Positions 12,137-23,576 are shown, counted from the stretch's first letter. The stretch: DNA of 53,116 bases from Tilletiaria anomala UBC 951 (GCF_000711695.1 NW_013546903.1:1-53116), one strand, 5' to 3'. The notes: generated by a model not told the origin, from the sequence alone. Numbers and translations are program-made.

Positions 12137-12350
12137 AGCTGTTGTTGAGCTCGCATGACTTTTGCTTTTCTCAGCGTGGTCGACTCAAACACGCTCAGTA
12201 TTTTTTTGTGACTCAGAACATTGTGCGAAGAACGAGAAAACGGAATCGGGCAAACTGTACGAGATATGTAGCCCGGTATCCGCTGACCTGCTATGTGCGA
12301 AAAACTAGTGTCCACAACTTCAGGGATCCGGATTCTCATGACCGCCGTGC

Positions 12351-13611
12351 TTAAGCCGCCAACGATGTGTTGCTCCTGTTCAGCATCGTCGACGGTGCGA
12401 GCGCCGGATTGGGGTCCTGTATTTGCAGGAAGGATTCATACAGGTAGATGATGCCGAAGAGAATGAAGAGCGCTGCACCTCCGAGTGTAACTGTAAATGC
12501 ATCGACGAACAAGCTTCTCAGCACCGAAGTCGAGTAACGGGTTGGCAGGGGCACATGCTTGCACGAAAGGCACACAGACTCACCGTGCTTGACAGAAATA
12601 TGCGATGCCAGCCAGCTTCCGGCGGTAACTGCCGCGCAGGTGCAAATGGCATGACCTGCAATTGTGCCAAAGCTAACGAGCGCGACATTCTATAACACGC
12701 ATGTACGCCAATTCCTCAGCACGCTTCTCCATCACAGATGGATGTGTTATCTCGCCATGGACTCACGTGAGCAGCCGCCAGCGCAATCGTCGCAATCTGG
12801 CTCCGATCCCCCCACTCTCCGAGAAAAGTTAGGACGAATGCCTGCGCAAATGTCCGACTAAAACACAGCGAAAGGAGATTGCGCGCCCCTTCTCGTAGAC
12901 TACCTTGTTCTGACAGGCGCGATTGCCGCGGACGGCTGGGCGACCCTGATCGAGACGCGTGGACGGATGACCCTCGCTGGTGTATACTTGATCGCATGCT
13001 GCCAACATTGCCGTGCACGGTCATGGGTATCTCAATTCTTGAATCCTTGGTTTCTTCATCGTCTAAGGCATCCTCCAGCCGTTCCATTGCGTACACGTCA
13101 TCACCCTCGCCATCAATCTCTTTCGCCGCCTCCTGCCACTCTTCATTCATCTCGTCGCCTTCCATCTTCAAGGCCTCCAAGAGCATCTTGGCACCAAACA
13201 GGAAAAAGAGAGCCGATGCCAAAAAAGTTGTGAGCGTCTTGGGCAACAACGTCGGGAAGACAACGCCGAGCATGGCCGAAAGGACGGACATTAGCGCCAG
13301 TGCCGAGAAAGCCCCCAAAAAGACAGTGAAGCTGTACTGCCGCATTGCCAAAATGGCGGCGATGAGAAACGTCTTGTCTCCGATCTCAGAAACCTGCCAT
13401 TGATCAAGACAGCGATGAGCACGCGAGACGAACAACAAGTAGATGCTTCCGGACTGACTAGGATCATGGCAAAACTGCTCCATACTGCTCTTGGATCCTT
13501 GGCCCATTCTTCTGAGAAACTTGAGATGGGCGGCAGCCAGCTTATCGCGACACCGGGAACTGTAGACCCTCCCTGGACACCCATCAGGGGAGCTGCTGCG
13601 TCTGCGGCCAT
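12351..13611 (-). CDS. GDT1: Gdt1/UPF0016-family Golgi Mn2+/Ca2+ transporter
   Basis: Predicted membrane antiporter of the GDT1/TMEM165 family, which supplies Mn2+ and Ca2+ to the Golgi for glycosylation. Four exons (13611-13459, 13393-12767, 12689-12584, 12490-12351) give 341 residues. Both signature motifs are present: E-I-G-D-K-T at about residues 54-59 and E-W-G-D-R-S at about 244-249, each in a hydrophobic helix. Between the two halves lies a long acidic and Ser/Arg-rich cytosolic loop (GDEMNEEWQEAAKEIDGEGDD). The last two exons add a helix pair, GTIAGHAICT and TLGGAALFILFGIIYLYESF, as in homologues. I chose the ATG at 13611; a short upstream exon with a signal peptide, as some homologues have, cannot be excluded. 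Confidence 0.88.
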
Positions 13612-14138
13612 TATCGTTGTCACCTGGTCAGCGACGTCCGGGGCGATGGGAGCTGCTATCTATCCCGCCTCGGAGAAATGGAGACCTATGCTGTTTCGCT
13701 GAAGCGCGTGGGAGAGTGACGTTTCAGTTGACAGCGGCGGCCTTTGTGCGGGTGGCTCGCCATCTTCCGGTCATTTTTGGCCGTGTTATATTCTTCGCAG
13801 TGCAGGTCCAAGCCGTCCATGATGATGGTCAAACAGATGTCAAACCCAACGGCACAATCACGAATCCAATGGTGGGAACTAAAATTGGGGCGCAGGTGTG
13901 GAGCGCTTAACGAAACTGCCCACTGCCGCACTACGGCAAAGGTTTGCCACTCGGCACTGGCAGCCGGGCTCTCTCGGCCGGAAATCAGGCCATCACTTTG
14001 TTGGAACAACTTTTGATGAATGCTCAATGAGTCTCGGTTCTTGAATCTCGACTCTCGACAGCTCGCCTACATCCTTATTATCTGAGCGCCCCACAGCCCA
14101 TATGTACGCATCTGCTCAAGGGACTAAAGTGGCTGAAG
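13612..14138. other. Divergent gap between GDT1 and the RS-rich gene
   Basis: This 527-bp gap should contain both promoters. No ORF in it resembles a protein, and I see no repeat or clear element. Confidence 0.45.
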
Positions 14139-15358
14139 ATGAACAGAAGCGATAGCAGCAAGAGTCGAAGCCGGACAGACGACCAAGGCGGTCATCGCGG
14201 TGGACGCGAACACGAACGCGACTCGGCTCGGCACATTGGCAGCAGGGGCTGCAGTCGCAGCCTTAGCCCTGACCGATCGATGCGTTCTCACAAAGATGAG
14301 AAGGGCAAGCATCGTGAACGGGAGCGGGAGGGGCGAGAACATGATGGTGAAAGCCATCCCAGAAGAGACAAGGAACATGAAAGTACCCTTGACCGTGAGC
14401 GAGATCGGCATCGCGACCGAGACGGTCGAAAACGGCGTTCGCATAGGCGTTCGCGCTCGCGCAGCGTCTCTTCCGCCTCCAGCTCAAGCTCCGGTGGAAG
14501 CTCGGGGAGAAGCCGAAGTCGAGGCGCAGATTCACATCACAGGCACGAGCGACACCGTCATTCTTCACGTCGGCATCGCGACAGAGATAGAGGCAAAGAG
14601 AGTGATAATGACAGCAGGGGGCAGCATGCTCGTGATCGTGATCGCGACCGGGACCACCGGAATCATCATTCAACTTCAAGACAACACTCTTCGCGGCACC
14701 GACATCGTGATGATAAGGAGACAAAGGAGGAGCGTCGAGCGAGGAAGGAAAGGAAGATGCAGAAGAGAAAGCGCAAGTACGCAAAAGAGAGCAACTTGGG
14801 TGCTATTCAGGAATATGGCAAGCACGGTATCATCTCAGAGCAGGAGTGAGTCGCCTCCCCGCTTTGGATCTTTGATCAATCTTGACGCAATTTCAATGCG
14901 TCCATTTGAATGATCGCAGCGTGAACAGCCGATTTCAAGGCGAGTTCCGAACCTGGCTAGTTGAAGAGCGGCACATCAACCCAGAGACGATCAGCAAATC
15001 CGAGGAAAAGAAACAGATTTCCACCTTTGTCGAGGACTACAACACCGCCACGTTTCCTCAAGATAAATACTATAACTTGGAAGCGCACGAACGCCGCATG
15101 GCTATGATCCGCGCGGGCGAGACGCTGCCGGACACTGGTGGCTACGACCCTCTCGCAGACGAAAAGGCGCTGGCGGCGCAGCAGCGCAGCGCGAGGAGCA
15201 CAGCCGCCTCCGCGGCTCCGGCGACGCACATGACCAAAGCCCAGCTGGAAGAATTGAGGCGCGTGCAGAATGAACGCATCGAGGCGGGCAAGATGAAGCA
15301 GCTCGGGATGCAGGTCAAGTCGAATGCGGGAGTCAGGATGGACGAGCGTTTGCGCTGA
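14139..15358 (+). CDS. RS-domain nuclear protein with a conserved C-terminal domain, probably RNA-processing related
   Basis: Two exons (14139-14845, 14920-15358; 74-bp intron) give 381 residues. The first about 200 residues are almost entirely Arg alternating with Ser, Asp, Glu or His (for example RHRDRDGRKRRSHRRSRSRS), the kind of tract found in splicing factors and other nuclear-speckle proteins. The region after it looks folded and conserved: YGKHGIISEQD, FRTWLVEERHINPETIS, FVEDYNTATFPQDKYYNLE, then a basic coiled segment ending in GVRMDERLR. I recall this C-terminal pattern from conserved eukaryotic RS proteins but cannot name the family with certainty. The splice junction falls inside the conserved region and restores its frame, which supports the model. 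The Arg-rich repeats also create long overlapping false frames. Confidence 0.82.
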
Positions 15359-15426
15359 CCGACATGAAAACATGATGCGAATTGCGTATGTGCTCGATTA
15401 CACACAGTGTCGCAATGCGATGACCT

Positions 15427-16943
15427 TTATTTGAACTTCTTACTTCCCTCGTCATCATCCCCGCCGCCTACGCTCCTGGTTTCGATCTTGAAGCCGGCAT
15501 TTTGCACAAGGCGCTCGGTGTAGCGTTTACCAAGCAATGCGGGCGTGATGACACCGCCTTTGAGCAGCAGCGACTGAGGATCCTGAATGAGGGTCAGCGT
15601 CGCTTCGACTTGCATGCGTGCAGTTGATTCGAATGCTGGGTCTATTGTGCACAATTTAGAGGAGAGTGAATCAGATCAGATGCATTCATGGGATGCGCAA
15701 TTCAAAGCTTAACTCGCCTCCCTTGTGGTAAATAGTCGCGATGCTACTCTGGCCAGCCTCCGACTGCGCAACAGTGCGGATGTCCATGAAAGGTTCCTTG
15801 GAAAGAAGCCCATTAAGGTCTAGGACGAAGCCATCCGGGAGAGCCTGGACAGCCCAACGGGCCTGTGAAAGGAGAAAGCACAAATGCCAACGCTCTGGTC
15901 AGAACCTGGCTCTACATTTTGCTGCTGTTCTGCATACGCCTCACCGGTGGGAACCAAATTTGGAAGAGCAAGAATGTCTTGACGAAAATGGTGACGATGG
16001 CAGCGACCGTTGCATTCGGCATCACTATTCCCTCTGCGTATTGAAAAGCATCGCCGTATGCCTCCTTATTCCCCTTGAGTTCAGTTTCAAGCAAGCCCCA
16101 CGTCCTGCTCACTACGCGATGGTTGTGGCAGGCGAGCGGGAAGAAGGCCAGCGCGCCTGCACGTGTCCCATGGGGCGCCTTGATGACGGGACCCCACGGC
16201 ATGGGGCGCTTGCTATCGATCGGGCTGAATTCATCTGGGCGAACAGACTTGAGCTGCCATGTTGTGTCTTCGTTTTCCCTTTTCGACTGCGTCACCATAT
16301 CCACACCGGACATCAGCGTACCTTTGCCAATTGTTGAGGAGATGCGGACCGCTGTAGTGACATCAGTGATGCGCGAAGCTGGAGCTTGCGATTTGAGATG
16401 CTGGACAGCCAGAAACGTCCCCATGTCGGAGGGGGTGCCTTCCATACATCAATCAAATGCATCAATTAGTAAATGGAGATGGATTGAAAGGAGGGCAGCC
16501 CTGCGGTACTCACTGTCGAACCCGCAGCTCATGACAATTGGTACACCGTTCTGCTTTGCTTGGTCGTGGAATTCATCGATGACCTTCTTGTAGAAGCCAC
16601 TCTCGCCCGTCAAGTCAGTATATGCTTTTCCCTGCTTGACGCATTCGGCGACAATTCCCCTGGCATTGAATACGTTGTACGGCCCAGCAAGGTTGATGAC
16701 GACCTTGGCCTTGGCGACCATGGCAGCTATGCTGTCCGCATCGAACGAGTCTGCCACGATGGTTGGGACGCAGTCTGGGATGGAAAGCTCTGCGCGCAAG
16801 GCGGAAAGCTTGTTGGACGAGCGACCGGCGATAGCAAAAGTGAATGTGGACCGTTCTCGGTGCGAGAGCAGGTAGCGCACCGTGTGCTTGCCAGTCACGG
16901 CGGTCGCGCCGAAAACGACGATGTCAACGATCTCGTTGGACAT
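15427..16943 (-). CDS. Saccharopine-dehydrogenase-like oxidoreductase (SCCPDH family)
   Basis: Four exons (16943-16514, 16438-15945, 15862-15718, 15641-15427) give 427 residues. The N-terminus holds a Rossmann NAD(P)-binding motif, VFGATAVTGKHTVRYLL with glycines at 12 and 18, followed by INLAGPYNVFN and the CGFDS-TPSDMGT segment typical of the family. A hydrophobic helix near residue 290 (ATVAAIVTIFVKTFLLFQIWF) fits the membrane or lipid-droplet association known for SCCPDH proteins. The C-terminus has GDPAFESTARMQVEATL. The third intron (15717-15642) needs a GC donor (GCGAGT) and AG acceptor; only that splice gives the conserved KGDPAF junction in frame. The true substrate is unknown for this family; it is not the lysine-pathway enzyme itself. 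It is convergent with the RS-rich gene, 68 bp apart. Confidence 0.86.
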
Positions 16944-17810
16944 GGTGCTTGCTGATAGCGTGGCCGAGAAGGGTGACTTTTGAGTGATCTTTGTGCTTTG
17001 CGCGATGCGTCACGCTCTGTGGAAGGCAGCTCTGAAGGGCGGATACCTGATGCCTGATGGCCTTGCTGAGGGAAGAAAGCCAAAAGTATCGATATGGTGG
17101 TATATATGTGCTAATGTGGTCCTCTATCGGAGACCAGTCGAAAGACCACGCAGTTGCATACAATGCATTTGCGTAAGCACTTCTGCAGGTCAACCGTCGT
17201 TTTCACGTGGCCCGCCCCCAGCGCCCACCGCCCCAGAGGAGCGAGTGTGACTGCCGGTTGCCGGAGACTGCCGAAAGCGATATGATTCGGTGCAACACAC
17301 ATACCTGGGGTCCTGGCAAAATCGGAGTGAAACAACTGCCGCCAAGTTCACAATGCTGGACGATTGACGTTATCTTCGAACCCACCCTCTTGTTTGATGT
17401 CGACCGGGTCTGCTCTCTTCTCCAGCTTGTGATATTTAACGAGGCAGGACGACGTGTCCATACAGCCGTCGTTGAGTAGGATCTTTTCTGACCTCCAGCT
17501 ATCCCATGATGGATACGTATGTATTATTAGATCTAGGCCATGCTGGACGAGCGCACAGCCGGATTGGATCTTGTACTTGCCCTTTCATCCGCACCATCGC
17601 ATGTTCCCTTTGATCCATTCGCACTCCTTTGGCGGAGGCACGTTTAACTACTAAACGGCCCCAGTATAAAAAAGTTTAACGGATTGTCTCCCAAATGGCT
17701 CAAGACCTTGAGCTTCATCGTATATGATTCTCTTTGCTTTCCTGGTGCTGACTTGCAAGCCTGTCCACCTTTTGCTCACATCCTCGTCACTATGGTTGCG
17801 ATCAACAGCC
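16944..17810. other. Divergent gap between the SCCPDH-like gene and the pseudogene
   Basis: This 867-bp gap holds candidate promoter elements only: TATATA at 17101-17106 (for the leftward gene), a CACGTG E-box at 17204-17209, and TATAAAAAAG at 17665 about 146 bp before the pseudogene ATG. No credible ORF is seen. Confidence 0.4.
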
Positions 17811-18476
17811 ATGGCCCAGAAAGCAGCTGGCAAGGCTGGTAACCTGACGCCAAAAGAAATTTCGATAGCACGCACTCCATCATCTCGCAAGTCGGCGTCG
17901 CAATGTTGTCCATTCGTACACCGGACTGCAAGCTCGCCTCGCGTCCTATCGCACCGGCCACGACTGAGGGGTTGATCTTTTCGCACTATCTCAACACCAA
18001 GAGCGGCAAGGTGGATGATGTCAACCGAGATCCACATGTCAACATCAACTTCTACGACCCCAAGCCCACCGACTGGGTCAGCATCAGCGGAGACGCCAAG
18101 ATCAACAAAGACCCCGCAAAGATCAAGCACTGGTCGGACAAGCTTAAGGTGTGTTGGCCGAAATAGTACCTGCGTTCTAAATGCGATTTAGCACCGCGCT
18201 GACACATTTAAACCCATTTGTCCCATGTGCAGAGCTGGTTCGACTCCCGCGGCAGTCCTTACACGGGTTCGCATGACGACCCGCGCGTAGCCATGCTCGA
18301 CACATGTCCGCCGAAATTCGATACGAGAAGGCTGACGGCAAAATCAAAGCCCTTATTGACTTGGACAAGACGGCCGTCTCTTCTTAGGTCGCCGCACCTG
18401 GCACGCTCGTCATCATCAACGAGGACGACGGGAGTTGGCTACCGCAGGTCAACAGCACCGCAAGGTTACGCTCTGA
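17811..18476 (+). pseudogene. Decayed FMN-binding (pyridoxamine-5'-phosphate-oxidase-fold, bli-3/GSP26-like) gene
   Basis: Homology can be followed through the whole gene but not in one frame. MAQKAAGKAGNLTPKE starts at 17811. At about 17859 one base is missing, and the frame resumes as FDSTHSIISQVGVAML. The core follows (SRPIAPATTEGLIFSHYLNT, DPHVNINFYDPKPTDWVS). A normal intron (18149-18232) leads to SWFDSRGSPYTGSHDDPRVA. A second one-base loss at about 18311 is followed by EIRYEKADGKIKALIDLDKTAV. A TAG at 18385-18387 interrupts the frame just before VAAPGTLVIINED, and a third one-base loss at about 18430 precedes ELATAGQQHRKVTL and a final TGA at 18474-18476. Four lesions in 660 bp, among intact neighbours, indicate a pseudogene rather than sequencing error, although the missing bases could in principle be assembly errors. 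The intact enzyme family binds FMN and reduces small substrates. Confidence 0.72.
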
Positions 18477-18848
18477 TTGCTTTCAACACCATCATCATGC
18501 TTGTTCGATGGGCAGATCAAGCTTGCCGGAGGTGCCGCTGGTATTTGAAGTTGCAGCATGAAACCGGCATGACGTTCATGTTGTTGCCCATTGTAATCAT
18601 TTTTCCAAGCCCTTATGCAATCAGGAAAAATGAAACCCCTAATCAGAGACGCATGCAATTGCAAAATTTCTGTTCGACCCTCGATCTAGAAAGAGTCCGT
18701 TTAAGCTCTGCCAAGTCATCACACATAATCTCTCCCTCGTTCCCTTGTCTAATCTATCCGAGAGTGTAGCTACTGTGCAGCATAGCAGGCGGCGCCTGAA
18801 TTCAATCATCGCCAGCGCCATCAACATCATTTCGTCAGTCCCTCCCGT
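18477..18848. other. Gap between the pseudogene and the ceramidase 3' end
   Basis: A 372-bp convergent gap. No ORF, repeat or RNA gene is recognisable. Confidence 0.4.
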
Positions 18849-20272
18849 CTACTGGTTCTTCGTTGTTGGTACCTCTCCGTCCCACTCGTGGACACGTTTG
18901 ACAGTCGGTGCAAGCCATCCAAGACCGAGCAGCGAGCCTTTGCGCAGCTCAAAGTTCTCTGGCGACTCTTTCATCGACATCATCAAGAAGCTACTGCTGA
19001 CAACAAGCTGGTAAGCGCCGACGCCGGTGACTGCGTGGATCGGGGAGGGGAATGTTAGCCAGGGCAAAAAATGGTAGATGATTATTCACTGGAGCCGCTT
19101 GGCTCATGTACAGCAGCACTCACATATATGCCACCACCCGTGCCCTTGCAGAAGCGGTGTGAGAAACCCCAAGCCATGGGCGCGAAGTGTGTTGCGCGTG
19201 CTTCGGAGGAAGGAGCAGTATATGTTATCCACGTTCCAAATGGCGAAACCCGTCATGAAGACGATGGCTCCGAGCGTGTAGAGCCTCCGTGCCTCACGTA
19301 GACGAGCAGGTCCAGCAATCGCGGTAGCATTATCGCGAGACATCCCAGCACTGGCTTTTGCACTGTCATTCGCTGCGCCATTTGTTGCACCATTGGCTTT
19401 CGCGCTCCCACTCCTTGTTGTCATCCGCGAGCTTGCCGCTGCAGCAGACTCCTCTATCTGTGTTGCCTTCGCCAGGGGGGAGCTCTTCGAGTTGAGCAGA
19501 TACACCACCTGGATTGTGCTCGCGGCCTGGATCGATGCATATGCGACTTGATGGAAGACTGGGTTATTGTTGATTGCATACGCAACGGTGATGAAGAGGA
19601 CCAGCGCAAAGAGGCTAGCAGGTAGGAGAACGCCGTACCGCGCGGGCGCGCCGCGCCGGGATGTCTCGAGGACCACATAGGTGTTGAGCGCGGAGACGTA
19701 GATCATCGGTAGCTCCTATGGTGAGAAATAGAGTGGATTTGTGTCAGATATAGCAGAGAGCTCGGTCAATGTGAGTGTGCAAAAGTCTCACATCTAATAG
19801 TTGGGCTTCATACTTCAGCGTGCCGTGAAAAAGTGCGCTGCCAATCCCAACGAGAGTGATTCCTGGTTATCCCAAGCGAGAGCCGAATCAGCATTCGATA
19901 ATCTTGTCAAACAACAAAACACATGACTCACCAAGCTGGCACCAAAAGAATCTGTCCAGAAGTCGCTCTCGCTTGACCTGTATTGCTCCGTATATACTGA
20001 GCAGAACGAAGAAGCCATTGGTGAAGGTGTTGATCGGCTCTGCGACGTATTTGCTCCATCGAAATTTTTCTTCACACCAGTACAATGTGCTGTTGGTGCG
20101 TTTTGGCCCAAGGAAAAGCAGGAAGCAGTGCAGTAGGGGGTTGATGTGAGCGTGCTGCTCACGTGCTGCGCGACCGCTGGAGAAATGCATTGATCCCTCT
20201 GGCCAAAGCTTACCTGGTGATATCACCATAGATGCCCCTTGGGAGCGGCCAGTCTTTTGCGATGAACGCCAT
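18849..20272 (-). CDS. Alkaline ceramidase (YPC1/YDC1 family)
   Basis: Multi-pass ER/Golgi membrane amidase that splits ceramide into sphingoid base and fatty acid. Five exons (20272-20214, 20089-19932, 19862-19792, 19715-19124, 19030-18849) give 353 residues. Family motifs run in order through the exons: LYWCEEKFRWSKYVAEPINT, GIGSALFHGTLKYEAQLLDELPM, then NVDNIYCSFLR and HGWWHIFTGVGAY. The histidine at about 85 and the HxxxH pair at about 288/292 match the zinc ligands known from human ACER3. Several hydrophobic helices alternate with these blocks. A Ser/Ala/Asn-rich insert of about 65 residues (172-238) sits in one loop and looks disordered. The start MAFIAKDWPLPRGIYGDIT is short but in frame with all exons. 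Confidence 0.91.
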
Positions 20273-22297
20273 CTTTCAAAAAAAGAGTGAGATGAGTGGT
20301 CTTCCGATGAGGTCGACAATCGGGGCTTGCAATAAATGCGTCTTTCAATAAGGAGAGGAGTACGGCTTAGCCTCCATAAAACGCGTTAGGAGCGCAAGTT
20401 GAGGCGGCAAGAGGAGAATTGGCTGCGATGCGGGCTGTAGTTTTGCAGTACGTTTAAGTCAATGCCATGGACGGACTGGGCGCTTGGCTTGCCATCCGTT
20501 GGGCTATCATCAACTCTTTATATTCAAAGGAGGAATGAGATGATCAATCTCGCTTTCACCTTGATTTAACACATACCCCCAGCATAATGTGAGTGTGGTG
20601 TCGCGCGTCGATGTTGGCTTCTTGTCTGTGCTGCGCGCTGCCCTTGCCCTTGCGCTCCACGGGTTTCACTCCGATTCGGGCGGGGCGAAACACTGTGGGG
20701 AAATGAGAGTGTCAGAGTGGGCGCAACTGCTGCACTGGATGGCTGTTGTCTTCATCATCAGCGGGCTCGGGGTTCGGGACCGGGGGACGTGAGAGTACAC
20801 AAGCCGGTTCCAGATGCCCGATTTGTGCTGTACATACTCGTATGCACCCGTGCTCACTTCGTCGCGGTTTTGGTGAGAAGCAGCAAAACACCGACTTCAC
20901 GAGTAAACTGCAAAAGGCGAAGACAGATAGCCCACGACAGCGCTGATGCTCTCATTGCCAGTGTTCAGTGTTCAGCGTACATCGTTCAGCTGCCAGTTGA
21001 TGCTGCAGCGTGTCGGACGGGATCAGGAACTTGTCGCATTGGTCTGGGTGCTGTTGTAGAGCTCACGGTTATCGATACACTTGAACGGTGAATCGGATTA
21101 TAATATGTACATGGCCCCTTAAAGTAGACTGTAGGCCATGCTTTGAAGTTACTCCAGAAGTGGGCAATGTCTTGCACCTTCGATGCGCAGCTCTCGCTGG
21201 GCTGGCGCAGGTAGTCTGGTACAGTACACAGGCAAAGCATGTCTGACGACCGAGTGAGCTAATGCGTTCTTTACAAAGCTCGACGCCGAACCCTTGACTG
21301 AACATTCGAGTCATGTTAAAAATATCACAATCCTTCTCCCTCTGCTATTCGCTCTACACGCCTCAGACCAGCCATCAATGGATGACTCTAGGCAAAAGCA
21401 GCTAAGCGTCAAATGGGGTGTTTAGTGCTGCACTAGCCCAGTCGGCCCTTACGGTTCGCCCTCTGGCCACCCTTTCTCGCACTGCGAAGGCGCGGGCTTG
21501 CAAAGAAAGATCTGCTGATCAAGCGGCGAGATAGGGAGGAGGCCGATAAGTGAACGGGTTCTGGTGGACCTGGGGTGACCTCTTCAGCTCATAGAAGGCC
21601 ATGTGCTGTACAAGTTGCGATTCCGTGTCAAGAAGGCGAACATAGCCTATATTCATATCGGCATATCAGCCTCCAAATTCGATGCGATTCTCTGGAATGA
21701 GTGTGCAGCCGGATGGAGCGCTGGATGTTGACATAGTAGATGGAAATTTGATGGATTCTTTGACGGAGCAAACTGGGTGGCCTGGCTTCGCCCGCCTCGT
21801 CCGTCTCTGCCGGGCGCGGATGCGGGGAAAGCGCGATTGTGCAGCCATATCTCTCTCACCTTGCAGTCGCGTGAGAGCGGTGGACGAGCCACAGGATCAG
21901 AGGACACTGCATCATTCATTCACCGCGCACGGCTCCTCTCGATCACCCCAAGATGAAACAGATGAGGGCGCGAATGCCAACCGGCCGGGCTACCAACCGG
22001 TCTGCCGTTGACACCTCAAATACAAGCAGCTAGCTCCACTTCTCCCCTTCTTCATCTCCAGCGCACCATCCTTTCCCTCCTTTGTCCGACCCTCCTTTCA
22101 AACCTGACACACGCCCTTTCTGATAGGCCTGATTGCAACACGCATCGCTCCACAGCAGTATCTCGTATCGCTGACCACTCGCAGCGACTCCACCAGGCCC
22201 GACCGCGACACGCTGTCCTACTCCTGCCCAGGCAGTCACGCAAGCAACGTCATTGTCAACCACTGTAAGTATCGCAGCAAAAGACCAGCCAAGCATC
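20273..22297. other. 2-kb divergent intergenic region between ceramidase and SFC1
   Basis: No ORF here resembles a real protein and I find no tRNA. The right end (about 22020-22240) is pyrimidine-rich (CTCCC/CTTCC runs), as is common just before fungal transcription start sites, and probably forms the SFC1 leader. A small 7-bp tandem (agtgttc twice) lies near 20960. The rest shows no structure I can support. Confidence 0.45.
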
Positions 22298-23576
22298 ATG
22301 TCGAAAGTCAACGGGAAGAAAAAGGTGGCGCCGTCCACGCACCTCATCGCCGGCGGTATCGCCGGCTTTGCAGAGGCATGTACATGTCATCGTGAGTCAC
22401 ACTGTAACTGCAGTGTCACATTTCTACGCGCTTCTCACATTATCAGCCACGCCGCATGTTTCACTGCCAGCCCTCGATACCATAAAGGTGCGCATGCAGC
22501 TTTCGCGTCGCACGCGCGCGTCTGGGCAAATCCCAAGAGGCTTCTTCGCAACGGGCGCAAGTATCGTCAAGCGCGAGACGCCCCTGGGACTGTACAAGGG
22601 TCTAGGTGCAGTCATCACCGGCATCGTCCCGAAAATGGCCTGCCGTTTCCTCTCGTTCGAACAGTACAAGGGCTTCCTCGCGGATAAGAATACGGGCATT
22701 ACAAGTCCACAAAATATATTTTTGGGTATGTAAAGCACGAGTACAATGTATCTTGGTACGCTGATATTTAATGCATATCTCTCTTGCTTTCTAGCTGGTC
22801 TTGGCGCTGGTGCAACTGAGTGAGTTTCGCGTTCGAGTATGGACTGAAACGCATAGGATGGCTTTTCTAACAAGAAATCATGCGGCAGGGCTGTGGTTGT
22901 CGTGAATCCAATGGAAGTCGTCAAGATTCGCCTGCAAGCACAGTATCATTCGCTGGCAGACCCGCTGGAAATTCCGCGATACCGCAATGCCGCGCATGCT
23001 CTGTACACGATTGTCAAAGAGGAGGGCGTTTCAACTCTGTACCGTGGCGTCGCCCTGACGGCCGCGCGGCAAGCCACGAACCAGGCGGCTAACTTTACGG
23101 CATATCAGCAGCTCAAAGCGTGGGCGCAAAAAAACCAGGGCATCACGGAGTTGCCGAACTGGCAGACGATGATGATTGGCCTGATCTCTGGGGCGCTCGG
23201 CCCCTTCACCAACGCGCCGATCGATACGATCAAGACGCGGATCCAGAAGGCCAGCAAGGTCGAGGGCGAGACGGCGCTGAGCCGCGTGGTCAAGGTCGCG
23301 GGCGACATGTTCAGGCAAGAGGGACCCGCCGCCTTTTGGAAGGGCATCACTCCGAGAGTTGCGCGTGTCGCGCCTGGGCAGAGTGTCGTCTTCCTCGTGT
23401 ACGAGAAGATCAGAGATGCGATTGAGGCTGTGAGTCTTTCTCAGAGCTCCCATATGCCGGCGGATTGCACAGGAAAAGATTGCTGAACGAAACTTCGTTC
23501 TATTTTCACTCTGGCTCGTGTCATGCAGGCCAAGGCTGGCGAATTCAACCTGACGGACACTCTCTCCGACGAGTGA
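22298..23576 (+). CDS. SFC1: Mitochondrial succinate/fumarate carrier (Sfc1/Acr1 type)
   Basis: Inner-membrane carrier exchanging cytosolic succinate for mitochondrial fumarate, needed for growth on C2 compounds and for gluconeogenesis in yeast. Five exons (22298-22391, 22471-22725, 22795-22819, 22889-23429, 23529-23576) give 320 residues. The three carrier repeats are visible with their signature P-x-[DE]-x-x-[KR] motifs: HPLDTIKVRM, NPMEVVKIRL and APIDTIKTRI. Strong matches to yeast Sfc1 include LYKGLGAVITGIVPKMA, VNPMEVVKIRLQAQ, TAARQATNQAANFT and GITPRVARVAPGQSV. Exon 3 is only 25 nt and encodes AGLGAGAT plus part of E. The intron phases agree throughout. The length is typical of the family. 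Oxoglutarate or citrate carriers are less likely given the identity of these blocks. Confidence 0.93.

Noticed and set aside
14200-14913. 237-codon overlapping frame inside the RS-rich gene
   Set aside because: Arg/Ser/Asp codon repeats create open alternative frames. The splice into the conserved C-terminal domain fits only the chosen frame.
17839-17891. A possible 53-nt intron (GTAACC...CGCAAG) that would remove the first frameshift of the FMN-binding pseudogene
   Set aside because: It is in frame, but it deletes NLTPKE...FDSTHSIISQ, which aligns with the family's N-terminal helix, and it does not repair the later frameshifts or the TAG.
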